A DNA stretch of 64,000 nucleotides from Gammaproteobacteria bacterium (GCA_021648525.1 JAKISP010000001.1:66061-130060); one strand, 5' to 3'; positions 47,103 to 56,546 are shown, numbered from the stretch's first letter. Made by a program: numbers and translations. The notes: a model not told the origin generated them from the sequence alone.

Positions 47103-49370
47103 CTATTTGCCAGCCCTCACTAATCCACCAAGCCCCCGCTGTTCCAGTTTCTGCTCAAGATAGTCACGTATCGCCGCAGCATCATCATACTGTAATGCTT
47201 CATCCAATACTCTGCGTGCATCATTCATGGTAAAACTCCGAATCACTGATTTCACACGCGGCATGCTTGCCGCGCTCATACTCAAACCACTCACCCCCAT
47301 GCCTAGTAACAACAATGTCGCCACAGGGTCACCCGCCACTTCGCCACAAATACTCACCGGTTTTCCCGCCAGGTTTGCTGCCGAAATAATTTGAATCAGC
47401 GCTCTCAGCACCGCAGGGTGCAACGAATCATACAGCGATGCTACCCGCGGGTTATTTCGGTCAATAGCCAGCAGGTATTGTGTCAGATCATTGGTACCGA
47501 CCGAAAAGAAATCAACGCGCGAAGCAAGTACCTCCATCTGATAAATCACCGATGGTACCTCCACCATAATCCCAACCTGCGGCATCACTACTGACTCACC
47601 TGTCGCTAGCAACTCCTGGTGCGCACGCCCGATAAGCTGCAATGCGCGATCAACCTCAGCCACATTGCTGATCATCGGTAACATCAACCGCAGGTTATTC
47701 AAACCGATATTGGCTCGCATCATCGCGCGTAACTGAACTAAAAAAATATCGGGATGATCAAGCGTAATACGTATACCTCGCCAACCTAAAAAAGGGTTTT
47801 CCTCCACTATTGGAAAATAAGAGAGCGCCTTATCACCACCCACATCAAGCGTGCGTAACGTCACTGGTCGCGGCGCAAAGCCTTCCAGCACCTCACGATA
47901 AATCGCGCGCTGCTCTTCTTCACCCGGAAAGCATTCTCGTATCATAAAAGGAAATTCAGTACGATAAAGCCCAATCCCTTCTGCACCACTCTCAAGCGAA
48001 GGGGCAATATCTGACAACAGGCCCGTATTGGCAAAAAGTGGTAGACGCACCCCGTCCAGTGTTTCTGCTGGTAGCTCGCGCAATCCCTCTAAACCCGCAA
48101 CCAGCTCCTCTTCTTCCTGCGCAAGGCGCGTATATTCACTGCGTACCGCCGGGGATGGCGATACAAAAATGCGTCCACGATAACCATCCACCACCAACTC
48201 ACAGCCATCAACGCGCGCCACTGGCAGATCATCTGCGCCCACCACCGCCGGTACACCCATCGCATGTGCCAGAATCGCCACATGAGATGAGCCTGAACCG
48301 CGCGCAGAGACAATCCCAGCTAAACGCTCACGCGGCACCTCCGCCAGCATTGTCGCAGAAATTTCATCCCCCACCAGAATGGTTTGCTCAGGGTAATCAG
48401 GCTGCCGGCGCACTTCATCCTGTAGATGTGCCAAAATACGTCGCCCAAGGTCACGCACATCATCGGCACGTTCTCGCAGATAAGGATCGTCCATCAACTC
48501 AAACAGTTGCGCCTGCTCATTGATCGTATCTCGCCAAGCACCCGGCGCCCAACTGCCGTCACGAATACGTTTGATCGTCTTTTCAACCAACGTATCACTA
48601 TTCAACATCAATAAATAAGCCTCAAACAACGCCCTGCTTTCGGCCCCCAGCTCAGGATGGATCGAGGCCTCAAGTGCTTTGATATTAGTGCGCACGGCCT
48701 CCAGTGCCAGCTCAAAAGCAAAAATCTCTGTCGCCGTATCTTTGGTTTTACGGTGCGGAACTGCATCAAGATCCGCTACCGGATAGACCACCACAGCAGT
48801 ACCAATGCCGACGCCTGGCGCACCCGGTAACGCAACAATCGGACGGTTATCTTTACCGCCTGGTGTCTCTGTAAATGGTTGAATTTCACCGCGTGCATCA
48901 GCATGCGCAATCGCGCCTGCCAGCTGCGCCGCAATGGTCAACAGAAACGACACTTCATTTTCATCAAAACAACGCAGGCTGCGTTGTCGCACCACCAGCA
49001 CCCCCATCACTTGGCGGCGGTGAATAATCGGCACCCCTAAAAAGCCATGAAAAGAGACCTCGCCGGTCTCGGCAATAAAACGATACCGCGGATGGTCTGG
49101 TGCATTATCGAGATTCAGCAACTCCTCTGTCTCACCCACAAGACTCACCAACCCTTCACCCTGTTTAAACCGAACAGTACCAATCGACTCAGGATTCAAA
49201 CCATCACTGGCCATCAGAGTATATTGTTGCAGCCTCTGATCCAGCAGATAAACCGAACAAACGTCCGCCGACATCGACTGCTTCACCCTCGTCACAATAA
49301 TGGAAGAGGCCTGCGTAAGATCATGCGCGGCATTAACCTCCTGTACAATGCGTCGTAACGTTTTCAGCAT
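47103..49370 (-). CDS. ptsP: Phosphoenolpyruvate-protein phosphotransferase PtsP (EI-Ntr)
   Basis: First enzyme of the nitrogen phosphotransferase system; it takes phosphate from PEP and passes it to NPr. The 755 residues begin with a GAF domain (about 1-160, VNAAHDLTQASSIIVTRVKQ). The EI part has the phospho-histidine in RGSGSSHVAILAHAMG. The PEP-binding barrel shows LRTLDVGGDKALSYFP, GWRGIRITLDHPDIFL, FFSVGTNDLTQYLLAIDRNN and VSICGEVAGDP with its Cys. Co-directional with rppH upstream (60 bases), as in E. coli and pseudomonads. Confidence 0.96.
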   Translation of the reverse strand: MLKTLRRIVQEVNAAHDLTQASSIIVTRVKQSMSADVCSVYLLDQRLQQYTLMASDGLNPESIGTVRFKQGEGLVSLVGETEELLNLDNAPDHPRYRFIAETGEVSFHGFLGVPIIHRRQVMGVLVVRQRSLRCFDENEVSFLLTIAAQLAGAIAHADARGEIQPFTETPGGKDNRPIVALPGAPGVGIGTAVVVYPVADLDAVPHRKTKDTATEIFAFELALEAVRTNIKALEASIHPELGAESRALFEAYLLMLNSDTLVEKTIKRIRDGSWAPGAWRDTINEQAQLFELMDDPYLRERADDVRDLGRRILAHLQDEVRRQPDYPEQTILVGDEISATMLAEVPRERLAGIVSARGSGSSHVAILAHAMGVPAVVGADDLPVARVDGCELVVDGYRGRIFVSPSPAVRSEYTRLAQEEEELVAGLEGLRELPAETLDGVRLPLFANTGLLSDIAPSLESGAEGIGLYRTEFPFMIRECFPGEEEQRAIYREVLEGFAPRPVTLRTLDVGGDKALSYFPIVEENPFLGWRGIRITLDHPDIFLVQLRAMMRANIGLNNLRLMLPMISNVAEVDRALQLIGRAHQELLATGESVVMPQVGIMVEVPSVIYQMEVLASRVDFFSVGTNDLTQYLLAIDRNNPRVASLYDSLHPAVLRALIQIISAANLAGKPVSICGEVAGDPVATLLLLGMGVSGLSMSAASMPRVKSVIRSFTMNDARRVLDEALQYDDAAAIRDYLEQKLEQRGLGGLVRAGK

Positions 49371-49430
49371 TGCGTCACCTTAACAGAGGTTCACATAAAA
49401 AAATAACCGTAGCGCTACGCCACCTGAGAT

Positions 49431-49916
49431 TTAACACGCACTCCGAGCGGTCACCAGCGGCTCAAACTCCGCCAATGCATGTTCATAGACACCGCGTTTA
49501 AAAGAAACAATCTCTTCCAGTGGATCCCAGTAATCGACCCAACGCCAGTGATCAAACTCAGGCTCATCAGACACATCAAGCCTCACATCACTCTCATCAC
49601 CTTTCAGCTCAAGCAGAAACCAGATCTGTTTTTGCCCGATGCATACCGGTTTACTTTGATGACGAACCAACTCCCTAGGCAGGCGATAGCGCAACCAGTC
49701 GCTAGTACGACCGAGGATAGTGACGTGACAGGGCTTCAGGCCAACCTCCTCTCGGAGTTCCCGGTACATCGCATCTTCTGGGGATTCATCAGGCTGGATA
49801 CCACCCTGTGGGAATTGCCACGTCTCCTGACCAATACGGCGCGCCCACAGTAGCTTACCAACCTGATTATTCAGGATAATGCCGACATTAGCTCTATACC
49901 CGTCAAGATCAATCAC
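49431..49916 (-). CDS. rppH: RNA pyrophosphohydrolase RppH
   Basis: Removes pyrophosphate from the 5' end of mRNA and starts RNase E decay. 161 residues. It starts at a GTG (49916; GGAG upstream) giving [17 protein letters not shown]. The Nudix box is complete in [20 protein letters not shown] with [22 protein letters not shown] and [15 protein letters not shown] are typical of RppH. Upstream is a CRP-like palindrome shared with the divergent HAD gene. Confidence 0.96.
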   Translation of the reverse strand: MIDLDGYRANVGIILNNQVGKLLWARRIGQETWQFPQGGIQPDESPEDAMYRELREEVGLKPCHVTILGRTSDWLRYRLPRELVRHQSKPVCIGQKQIWFLLELKGDESDVRLDVSDEPEFDHWRWVDYWDPLEEIVSFKRGVYEHALAEFEPLVTARSAC

Positions 49917-49935
49917 TAGTCAGGCTCCATAAAAC

Positions 49936-49944
49936 TGCTATAAT
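49936..49944 (+). promoter_or_regulatory. Extended -10 promoter (TGCTATAAT)
   Basis: Perfect extended -10 element TGCTATAAT on the plus strand, about 130 bases before the HAD phosphatase gene. A start of transcription near 49951 would fall inside the adjacent CRP-like site. No good -35 is seen, as expected for an extended -10 promoter. Confidence 0.5.
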
Positions 49945-49960
49945 TGTGACGATTGTCACA
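49945..49960. promoter_or_regulatory. CRP-type palindrome TGTGA-N6-TCACA
   Basis: TGTGACGATTGTCACA is a perfect dyad matching the core CRP/Vfr consensus. It overlaps the expected transcription start of the extended -10 promoter on the plus strand, so binding would most simply repress the HAD gene. It is 29 bases before the rppH start codon on the other side. Confidence 0.6.
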
Positions 49961-50024
49961 TAAATTGGGCTTTAAGTGCAAATAAGACCCTGATATTATT
50001 TAATGTAACACCTGAAATAACCAT

Positions 50025-50034
50025 CCCCCCCCCC
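50025..50034 (+). repeat. Run of ten C in the 5' leader of the HAD gene
   Basis: A homopolymer C10 tract, 37 bases before the ATG. Such tracts can vary in length by slippage and could modulate expression, or simply reflect a sequencing-prone site. Confidence 0.8.
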
Positions 50035-50071
50035 GAAACTATTCGATAGTAGAACGATAGAGACTAGAAAC

Positions 50072-50722
50072 ATGAGCCTGGTCATTTTTGATCTTGATAA
50101 CACCCTGATTGGCGGAGACAGTGACTATCTCTGGAGTCAATTCCTCACAGAAGAAGGTATTATTGGCCCTGAGCATCAACGCGAAAACCAGCGATTTTAT
50201 GATGAATATGTCGCCGGCACACTCGATATCAATGCATTCCTAGCCTTCCAGCTAGCACCACTCGCCAAACACGAGATGCAGACATTACTCAACTGGCGGC
50301 AACGTTTCCTCAGCGAAAAGATAGCACCTATCATGCTGCCATCAGCTGAGAAACTCATCAAAAAGCACCACGACAATGGCGAAACACTCCTGATCATCAC
50401 CGCCACCAACCGTTTTGTGACTGCGCCAATCGCTGAACACCTCGGGATTCCTCACCTGATCGCCACCGAACCAGAAATAAACAATGGCCAGTACACCGGT
50501 AAGGTGGCGGGCATTCCCAGCTTTAGAGAAGGAAAGGTAGAACGCTTAAATCTGTGGCTAAAAGAGACGGGCAACAACCTGGATGACAGCTGGTTTTATT
50601 CTGATTCTCATAATGACCTGCCACTACTAGGACTTGTCACTCACCCGGTTGCGGTCGATCCGGATAAGGTTTTACAACAACATGCCAAAGACAACCACTG
50701 GCCTGTAATCAGCCTACGTTGA
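50072..50722 (+). CDS. HAD-superfamily (subfamily IB) phosphatase
   Basis: A 216-residue cytoplasmic phosphatase with the four HAD motifs: DxDxT in VIFDLDNTLIGGDSD, a Thr in LLIITATNRFV, a Lys in FREGKVERLNLW, and the acidic pair in WFYSDSHNDLPLL. The layout is that of SerB-like/HAD-IB enzymes such as the protein next to rppH in Pseudomonas. Some of these are histidinol-phosphate or phosphoserine phosphatases. The substrate cannot be assigned. Divergent from rppH. Confidence 0.88.
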   Translation: MSLVIFDLDNTLIGGDSDYLWSQFLTEEGIIGPEHQRENQRFYDEYVAGTLDINAFLAFQLAPLAKHEMQTLLNWRQRFLSEKIAPIMLPSAEKLIKKHHDNGETLLIITATNRFVTAPIAEHLGIPHLIATEPEINNGQYTGKVAGIPSFREGKVERLNLWLKETGNNLDDSWFYSDSHNDLPLLGLVTHPVAVDPDKVLQQHAKDNHWPVISLR

Positions 50723-50735
50723 GCACCCACAGGCA

Positions 50736-51773
50736 CTATACAAAATCCGCTTTATTAGCCGCCTTCATTGCCGCATCTTGTTTGGTGATCAACCCTTTCT
50801 GAATCAACTCCTGCAGGTTTTGATCAAGCGTCTGCATCCCCAGCCCATGACCCGTTTGAATGGCTGAATACATCTGTGGGATTTTGTTTTCACGAATCAG
50901 ATTTCGAATCGCCGGGGTACCAATCATGATTTCATGTGCCGCGATACGACCACCACCCACTTTTTTCAGCAGTGTCTGAGAGATCACCGCCTTTAATGAT
51001 TCCGATAACATCGAACGAATCATCTCCTTTTCAGCCGCAGGAAATACATCAATCACACGATCAATCGTTTTAGCCGCCGAACTGGTATGCAACGTACCAA
51101 ACACCAGATGACCCGTTTCCGCCGCGGATAACGCCAGACCAATTGTTTCAGGGTCACGCATTTCACCCACCAGAATAATATCGGGATCTTCACGCAGCGC
51201 CGAGCGCAGCGCCTCAGCAAAACCCAATGAATCGCGATGAATTTCACGCTGATTGACCAGACATTTTTTACTTTGGTGCACAAATTCGATCGGGTCTTCA
51301 AGCGTCAGAATATGACCATATTCAGTGTTATTTTTATAGTCCATCATCGCCGCAAGAGTGGTTGATTTACCTGAACCCGTTGGCCCCGTCACTAATACAA
51401 TCCCACGCGGGGTATCCGCTATATCACCGAACACTGCTGGTGCACCCAACTCCTCTAACGAAAGGATCGTCGATGGAATCGTTCTAAACACCGCACCCAC
51501 ACCACGGTTATGGTTAAAAGCATTAACACGAAAACGCGCCAACCCTGGAATCTCAAATGAGAAATCATTTTCCCATTTTTCTTCAAACTCTTTGCGCTGC
51601 CCATCATTCATGATGTCATACACCATATTTTGAACAGTTTTGTTATCTAGCGCGGGAACATTGATTCGACGTATATCGCCATCAACACGAATCATCGGCG
51701 GTAACTCGGCTGACAGATGTAAATCCGATGCGTTACTTTTAACGCCAAAAGCGAGTAGCTCAGCAATATCCAT
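50736..51773 (-). CDS. pilT: Type IV pilus retraction ATPase PilT
   Basis: Hexameric motor that depolymerises type IV pili and drives twitching. The 345 residues start MDIAELLAFGVKSNASDLHL. They show Walker A GPTGSGKSTTLAAMMDY, the Asp box (LTLEDPIEFVHQSKKCLVNQ), Walker B in DPDIILVGEMRDPETI, the His box in TGHLVFGTLHTSSA, and the PilT-specific AIRNLIRENKIPQM. It is divergent from yggS-proC-yggT, a conserved arrangement in gammaproteobacteria. Confidence 0.97.
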   Translation of the reverse strand: MDIAELLAFGVKSNASDLHLSAELPPMIRVDGDIRRINVPALDNKTVQNMVYDIMNDGQRKEFEEKWENDFSFEIPGLARFRVNAFNHNRGVGAVFRTIPSTILSLEELGAPAVFGDIADTPRGIVLVTGPTGSGKSTTLAAMMDYKNNTEYGHILTLEDPIEFVHQSKKCLVNQREIHRDSLGFAEALRSALREDPDIILVGEMRDPETIGLALSAAETGHLVFGTLHTSSAAKTIDRVIDVFPAAEKEMIRSMLSESLKAVISQTLLKKVGGGRIAAHEIMIGTPAIRNLIRENKIPQMYSAIQTGHGLGMQTLDQNLQELIQKGLITKQDAAMKAANKADFV

Positions 51774-51966
51774 TCAATTCTCCTCCAGAGATATTCAGTT
51801 CACCGCGATGAATAATAGAGGCAAGATAAACAACTCTTTTGCCTGCAGTCACTTAACGGCATTTTCATATACATCTTGAACAACCAGCCTTCTCTTCTAA
51901 TCTCCATGAAAAACAGCAACATTGAGGCTGGACTCATCCACATAAACCACTAAAATAGACCCCACT

Positions 51967-52668
51967 ATGCCAACCAACACCATCATCAAAGATAATATCG
52001 AACAAGCACGCAAGCGTATCGCTGCGGCTGAAACAAAGTTCAACAGAACAGCCAACAGTGTCTCGCTGCTTGCCGTTAGCAAGACACAGCCGACATCAGC
52101 AATACTAACGGCACTTGAACAACAACAATTCCATTTCGGGGAAAACTACCTGCAAGAAGCGTTCGATAAAATCGATACGCTTCAAGATCAGCCAATCATC
52201 TGGCATTACATCGGCGCTATTCAGTCCAATAAAACACGCCCCATCGCGGTACATTTTGACTGGGTGCATAGCGTCAGCAGCCTCAAAGTCGCCACCAGGC
52301 TAAGCTCTCAAAGACCCGAGACACTACCCGACCTTAATATCTGTTTACAATTCAATGTTAGCAATGAATCCAGCAAATCCGGCGCTTCATTAGAAGAACT
52401 CGCTATTTTAGCGACTGAGATTGCCGCTCTGCCGCGAATCAAGCTACGCGGGCTCATGGCAATCCCACAAAAAGCAGAAACCTTCGAGCAACAGCGCGCC
52501 ATCTTTCACGCGGTGCAGCAGGCACAACAACACCTCATTGATACCGGCCACCCACTAGATACATTGTCACTGGGGATGTCTGCCGATCTTGAGGCCGCCA
52601 TCGCCGAAGGCTCAACCATGGTACGTATTGGCACCGCTATTTTTGGCCCCCGCAAAACAGCCCCCTGA
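51967..52668 (+). CDS. yggS: PLP homeostasis protein YggS (PROSC family)
   Basis: Pyridoxal phosphate-binding protein that keeps PLP and amino acid pools balanced. 233 residues. The PLP Lys is in SLLAVSKTQPTSAI. Further signatures are HFGENYLQEAFDKI, WHYIGAIQSNKTRPI, LRGLMAIP and SLGMSADLEAAIAEGSTMVR. First gene of yggS-proC-yggT. Confidence 0.96.
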   Translation: MPTNTIIKDNIEQARKRIAAAETKFNRTANSVSLLAVSKTQPTSAILTALEQQQFHFGENYLQEAFDKIDTLQDQPIIWHYIGAIQSNKTRPIAVHFDWVHSVSSLKVATRLSSQRPETLPDLNICLQFNVSNESSKSGASLEELAILATEIAALPRIKLRGLMAIPQKAETFEQQRAIFHAVQQAQQHLIDTGHPLDTLSLGMSADLEAAIAEGSTMVRIGTAIFGPRKTAP

Positions 52669-52713
52669 TTAGATCATGGCGCAGACAACCAAATCCCAGT
52701 ATATTCCTTAACT

Positions 52714-53550
52714 ATGAACGAAAAACAATACACATTTATTGGCGGCGGCAACATGGCACGCAGTTTGATTGGCGGCATGATCAACGATGGCTGCAATCCT
52801 AAACACATCAACGTCGCTGATCCCGGCAACGAACAGCGCCAACAGCTCGCCGCTGCCTTTGGCATCAGGGCCTACGCATCAAACCTTGATGCACTGCAAC
52901 TGGCCGATGTGGTTATCCTTGCCGTCAAGCCACAGGTAATCGAATCAGTCGCCACTGAAATAGCCACAATCATCCAGAAAAAACAGTGCCCCGTCATCTC
53001 CATTGCCGCCGGTATTCGCAGCAATGACCTGGAACACTGGCTAGGCGGTAATTGTGCGGTTATTCGCACCATGCCCAACACCCCGGCACTAGTGAGCAGC
53101 GGTGCTACTGCTCTGTTTGCCAACCAGACCACCAGCGCAGAACAGCGAGATCTCGCCGAATTTATCATGCGCGCGGTTGGGCTGACACTGTGGCTGGAGG
53201 ATGAATCGCTAATGGATGCCGTTACCGCCGTTTCAGGCAGCGGCCCTGCCTATTTTTTTCTGTTAATGGAATCACTCGAAAATGCAGGGGTCAATGCGGG
53301 GCTGCCACGTGAGACCGCCCGCCTGCTGACCCTGCAGACCGCCTTTGGTGCCGCGAAGATGGCGCTGGAAAGTAGCGATGACAGCGCCACGTTAAGAAAA
53401 TGCGTCACCTCACCCGGCGGCACCACGGAACGCGCCATTCAGGTGATGGAATCTGGTAACTACCAGGCGCTTATTGATAATGCGGTTCAGGGCGCAAAGG
53501 AACGCGCAAAGGAATTGGCCGACAGACCAGGAAACCATCACAATGGATAG
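52714..53550 (+). CDS. proC: Pyrroline-5-carboxylate reductase
   Basis: Last step of proline synthesis, reducing P5C with NAD(P)H. 278 residues. N-terminal Rossmann loop FIGGGNMARSLIGGMI, then VILAVKPQVIESV and RTMPNTPALVSSGAT. The active region is DAVTAVSGSGPAYFFLLMES, and the C-terminal KCVTSPGGTTERAIQVMES is conserved. It starts 46 bases after yggS and overlaps yggT by eight bases. Confidence 0.97.
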   Translation: MNEKQYTFIGGGNMARSLIGGMINDGCNPKHINVADPGNEQRQQLAAAFGIRAYASNLDALQLADVVILAVKPQVIESVATEIATIIQKKQCPVISIAAGIRSNDLEHWLGGNCAVIRTMPNTPALVSSGATALFANQTTSAEQRDLAEFIMRAVGLTLWLEDESLMDAVTAVSGSGPAYFFLLMESLENAGVNAGLPRETARLLTLQTAFGAAKMALESSDDSATLRKCVTSPGGTTERAIQVMESGNYQALIDNAVQGAKERAKELADRPGNHHNG

Positions 53551-54118
53551 TTCATACTTTAGTAATCCCGCACTCTACCTGATTGACGCCGTGTTTGGGC
53601 TATACCTCATTGCCGTTATGCTGCGTTTTCTTCTGCAGCTAGTACGGGCTAGCTTTCACAATCCAGTCTGCCAGTTTTTAGTCAAAATCACCAACCCACC
53701 ATTAGTGCCTTTAAGGCGCATCATCCCTGGTTTTAAAGGCATCGATATCGCCTCGCTGTTTTTACTCTTCGCAATTCAGATGGCCTCCATTCTATTCAAG
53801 CTGCTGATTATCGGAAAATCATTCAGCATCATAGTCATCATTCCAGTCGCTGTTGCCGACCTACTATCACTGGCACTCAATGTTTTTATGGTCGCCATTC
53901 TGATTCAGGTGGTCTTAAGCTGGGTTGGACAAGGAATCCATAACCCCATCACCACCACCATCTATTCATTGACGGAGCCTGTTTTGCGCCCAGTACGCCG
54001 TCTAATCCCCCCAATTGCAGGAATGGATTTATCTCCACTGGTTGCCCTGCTCTCCATTCCACTCATTAAGATGCTAGTCATCAGTCCAATCTCGAATTTA
54101 GGTAACTTCCTGACATAA
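53543..54118 (+). CDS. yggT: YggT family membrane protein
   Basis: A 191-residue inner membrane protein with two copies of the YggT repeat, each of two membrane segments and a conserved turn (NPVCQFLVKITNPPLVPLRR, IIPGFKGIDIASLF; NPITTTIYSLTEPVLRPVRR, LIPPIAGMDLSPLV). I chose the ATG at 53543, which overlaps the proC stop (ATGGATAG), over an earlier one at 53474. YggT proteins are linked with proC and yggS across gammaproteobacteria. The role is unclear. Confidence 0.92.
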   Translation: MDSSYFSNPALYLIDAVFGLYLIAVMLRFLLQLVRASFHNPVCQFLVKITNPPLVPLRRIIPGFKGIDIASLFLLFAIQMASILFKLLIIGKSFSIIVIIPVAVADLLSLALNVFMVAILIQVVLSWVGQGIHNPITTTIYSLTEPVLRPVRRLIPPIAGMDLSPLVALLSIPLIKMLVISPISNLGNFLT

Positions 54119-54122
54119 ATAT

Positions 54123-54261
54123 GAGACCCTTGCATGGGCAGTGATTTTGTTCTCTGGTAAGACAAAAGCACACGGAATGAGGAAGTTTATCGCTATAAAT
54201 GAGCGATTGAAACCACTTTTAACACCGTCAGAGGACAAAAGAGCAATCGTGCAAAGGTCTC
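54123..54261. mobile_element. 139-bp MITE-like element with 5-bp target duplication
   Basis: The left end GAGACCCTTGCATG and the right end read in reverse, GAGACCTTTGCACG, form terminal inverted repeats with 12 of the first 14 bases matching. Both flanks carry AATAT (54118-54122 and 54262-54266), a target-site duplication. There is no coding capacity. The interior resembles the copy at 45594-45777. The other 249 bases up to the dynamin-like gene hold a small hairpin (GCCCTT/AAGGGC, 54283-54297) without a T-run and nothing else I can support. Confidence 0.75.
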
Positions 54262-54510
54262 AATATAAATAGCCACATACAAGCCCTTGATAAGGGCAAT
54301 CTTAAAAAATAACTTAAAAGTTATAAGTTAAAGCAATCATTTAACTCAAGCGAACCAACAATATGCTCGTCTATCAACGAAAGTTAAAAAAGACAGTACA
54401 GTTTTTTGAAATAAAACTCATGCATAGAGACAAAATTCCGATAGTAGACTGTAACTACAATAAATTTTAGCCCTAATTAGTCACTTAAGAGCAGACTGGA
54501 AAAAGGAAAT

Positions 54511-56481
54511 ATGTCCACAAACGCTTTGGATATCGACGAAACTCTACAGCAAGATCGCTTCAGCAGCCAGATGGAAGCATTTGCACAGTGGAAAACTGAG
54601 CTCGTCCAAACTATTAGAGATTACCAAGAATGGCTAATTCAGCACGATAAAAGCAGCTCCGAGATTGAGTTGCGCATTTTTGATGCACTCAAAGCCCTTG
54701 ACTCAGACAACTTGAATATCGCCTTCGTAGCCGAATTTTCACGCGGTAAGACTGAATTAATCAATGCAATATTTTTTGCCAACTATGGTCGTCGTCTACT
54801 CCCCTCCGAAGCAGGCCGCACTACCATGTGCCCAACAGAGCTCTATTATGACAAGGCAAAAAACCAGTCGTTTATCAAATTGCTACCGATTGAAACACGT
54901 CTGAGTGATGCCAGTCTCTCAGAGCTCAAAAATGAAGAGAGCTACTGGACCTCTCTTCCACTGGATATAAACTCGCCCGACCAGATGGCTGAGGCCTTTA
55001 AAGAAGTTGTCAAAACCAAAGAGGTGCCAATGGAAGAGGCTGAAAAACTGGGCCTCTATTCCGAAGAAATTCACGCCAGTGACGATGGCTCTCCCGTCGC
55101 TAAACACATCGAAATCCCCATGTGGCGCCATGCCTTAATCAGCTTCCCGCACCCCTTGCTAAAACAAGGGTTAGTTATTCTGGATACACCGGGACTTAAC
55201 GCACTTGGCAGTGAGCCTGAACTTACCCTCAACATGCTACCCAGTGCTCAAGCCGTACTCTTTATTCTTTCTGCAGATACTGGCGTCACTAAAAGTGATC
55301 TCGATATGTGGAAAAACCATATTATGGCTTTTCGTAATAAAAAACAGAGTGGCTTAGTCGCTGTATTAAATAAAATTGATATCCTCTGGGATGAAATGAA
55401 AAAACCATCAGAGGTGCTTGCATCCATCGAAGAGCAACGTAAAACAAGTGCATTAATGCTTGGCATTGATACTAGTAGTGTCTATCCCGTGTCTGCGCAG
55501 AAAGCGTTACTCGCCAAAACAAAAAAAGATGACCAGCTACTCAAAAAAAGCAACCTGCTCTCACTTGAATCACTGCTTGCAAATGAAATTCTGCCAACTA
55601 AACAACAGATGATCTGGGAGAGTGTTGTTGAAGGATTAAACCAGTCAATCAACAACACTTACGATCCAGTCGCAGGGCAACTGCAAGACATCAAAAAACA
55701 GTTAAAACAACTTGAAGCACTACGCGGAAAAAATGAAAATGTGGTGCAACAACTCTTACAAAAAGCGAAAGAACAGAAAGTCGCCTACTACGAAAGCGTT
55801 AAAAACTTTCAGGCAAGCCGTCGCCGCCTCGCCACCCAGGCCAAAGTCATGTTCAACACCCTTGGCATGGATGCCATTGATGTCATTATTGATAAAACAC
55901 GTCACGACATGTCGGGCAGCTGGACGACAAATGGCATGAAAAATGGCATGACGCTATTTTTTGAGAGTTCTCGTGAAGCGATGCAGATAGCAGAACGTCA
56001 TTCTGATGAAATCCATAAATTGATAGAAGGAATCTATAAGAAATTCCATGATGAACATGGCCTAAAAAGTCACGTCGCTCCAAAATTCAACATTCAACCT
56101 CACATTGCAGAACTGGACCAGCTGGCAATCAAAGCAGAAGAGTTTCGTAACAGCCCCATCTCAACCATGGCGGAACAGAGCTTTGTGGTGAAAAAGTTTT
56201 TCATCTCACTGGTCAGCCACGTACGCAATACCTTTGGTAATGCCAATCGCGAAGCGGATGCCTGGCTCAAAGAACTGATTAATCCTCTTGTAATCCAGAT
56301 ACAGGAAAAACGCACCAGTATCGATAAATACATGGCAACATTAAGTAAAATTAAAGAATCAAAAAATAATCTGGATGGCCAGCTCAAACAACTCAATGTA
56401 GAAGCATCTCAACTTGAAAAACAGGCAGAAGCGCTTGAAAACATGCGTAAAACCCTGCAAAATTGCACACCACCCGGCTAA
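54511..56481 (+). CDS. Dynamin-like GTPase family protein
   Basis: A 656-residue protein with a dynamin-type GTPase domain. G1 is AEFSRGKTELINAI (about 74-87). The switch I Thr is in GRTTMCPTELYYD, G3 is VILDTPGLNALGSEPEL and G4 is VAVLNKIDILWDEM. A large insert separates G2 from G3. The C-terminal half is mainly helical with coiled coil (about 395-440 and 605-650). No clear transmembrane helix is visible, so membrane contact would be peripheral. Bacterial dynamin-like proteins remodel or protect membranes, and many occur as pairs; this one stands alone. The start has GGAAA upstream of the ATG at 54511. Confidence 0.85.
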   Translation: MSTNALDIDETLQQDRFSSQMEAFAQWKTELVQTIRDYQEWLIQHDKSSSEIELRIFDALKALDSDNLNIAFVAEFSRGKTELINAIFFANYGRRLLPSEAGRTTMCPTELYYDKAKNQSFIKLLPIETRLSDASLSELKNEESYWTSLPLDINSPDQMAEAFKEVVKTKEVPMEEAEKLGLYSEEIHASDDGSPVAKHIEIPMWRHALISFPHPLLKQGLVILDTPGLNALGSEPELTLNMLPSAQAVLFILSADTGVTKSDLDMWKNHIMAFRNKKQSGLVAVLNKIDILWDEMKKPSEVLASIEEQRKTSALMLGIDTSSVYPVSAQKALLAKTKKDDQLLKKSNLLSLESLLANEILPTKQQMIWESVVEGLNQSINNTYDPVAGQLQDIKKQLKQLEALRGKNENVVQQLLQKAKEQKVAYYESVKNFQASRRRLATQAKVMFNTLGMDAIDVIIDKTRHDMSGSWTTNGMKNGMTLFFESSREAMQIAERHSDEIHKLIEGIYKKFHDEHGLKSHVAPKFNIQPHIAELDQLAIKAEEFRNSPISTMAEQSFVVKKFFISLVSHVRNTFGNANREADAWLKELINPLVIQIQEKRTSIDKYMATLSKIKESKNNLDGQLKQLNVEASQLEKQAEALENMRKTLQNCTPPG

Positions 56482-56516
56482 TTGAGCCACAGGTAACCTT
56501 CATCGCAGTTCTTTTC

Positions 56517-56546
56517 AGCCCCTCTCATGAGGGGCTTGCTTATTTA
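56517..56546 (+). terminator. Rho-independent terminator after the dynamin-like gene
   Basis: Stem AGCCCCTC / GAGGGGCT (eight base pairs) with loop TCAT, followed by TGCTTATTTAT. It lies 36 bases after the stop codon and before pyrE. Confidence 0.75.

Noticed and set aside
54283-54297. Hairpin GCCCTT/AAGGGC as the yggT terminator
   Set aside because: Followed by A-rich, not T-rich, sequence on the plus strand, and lies beyond the inserted element.
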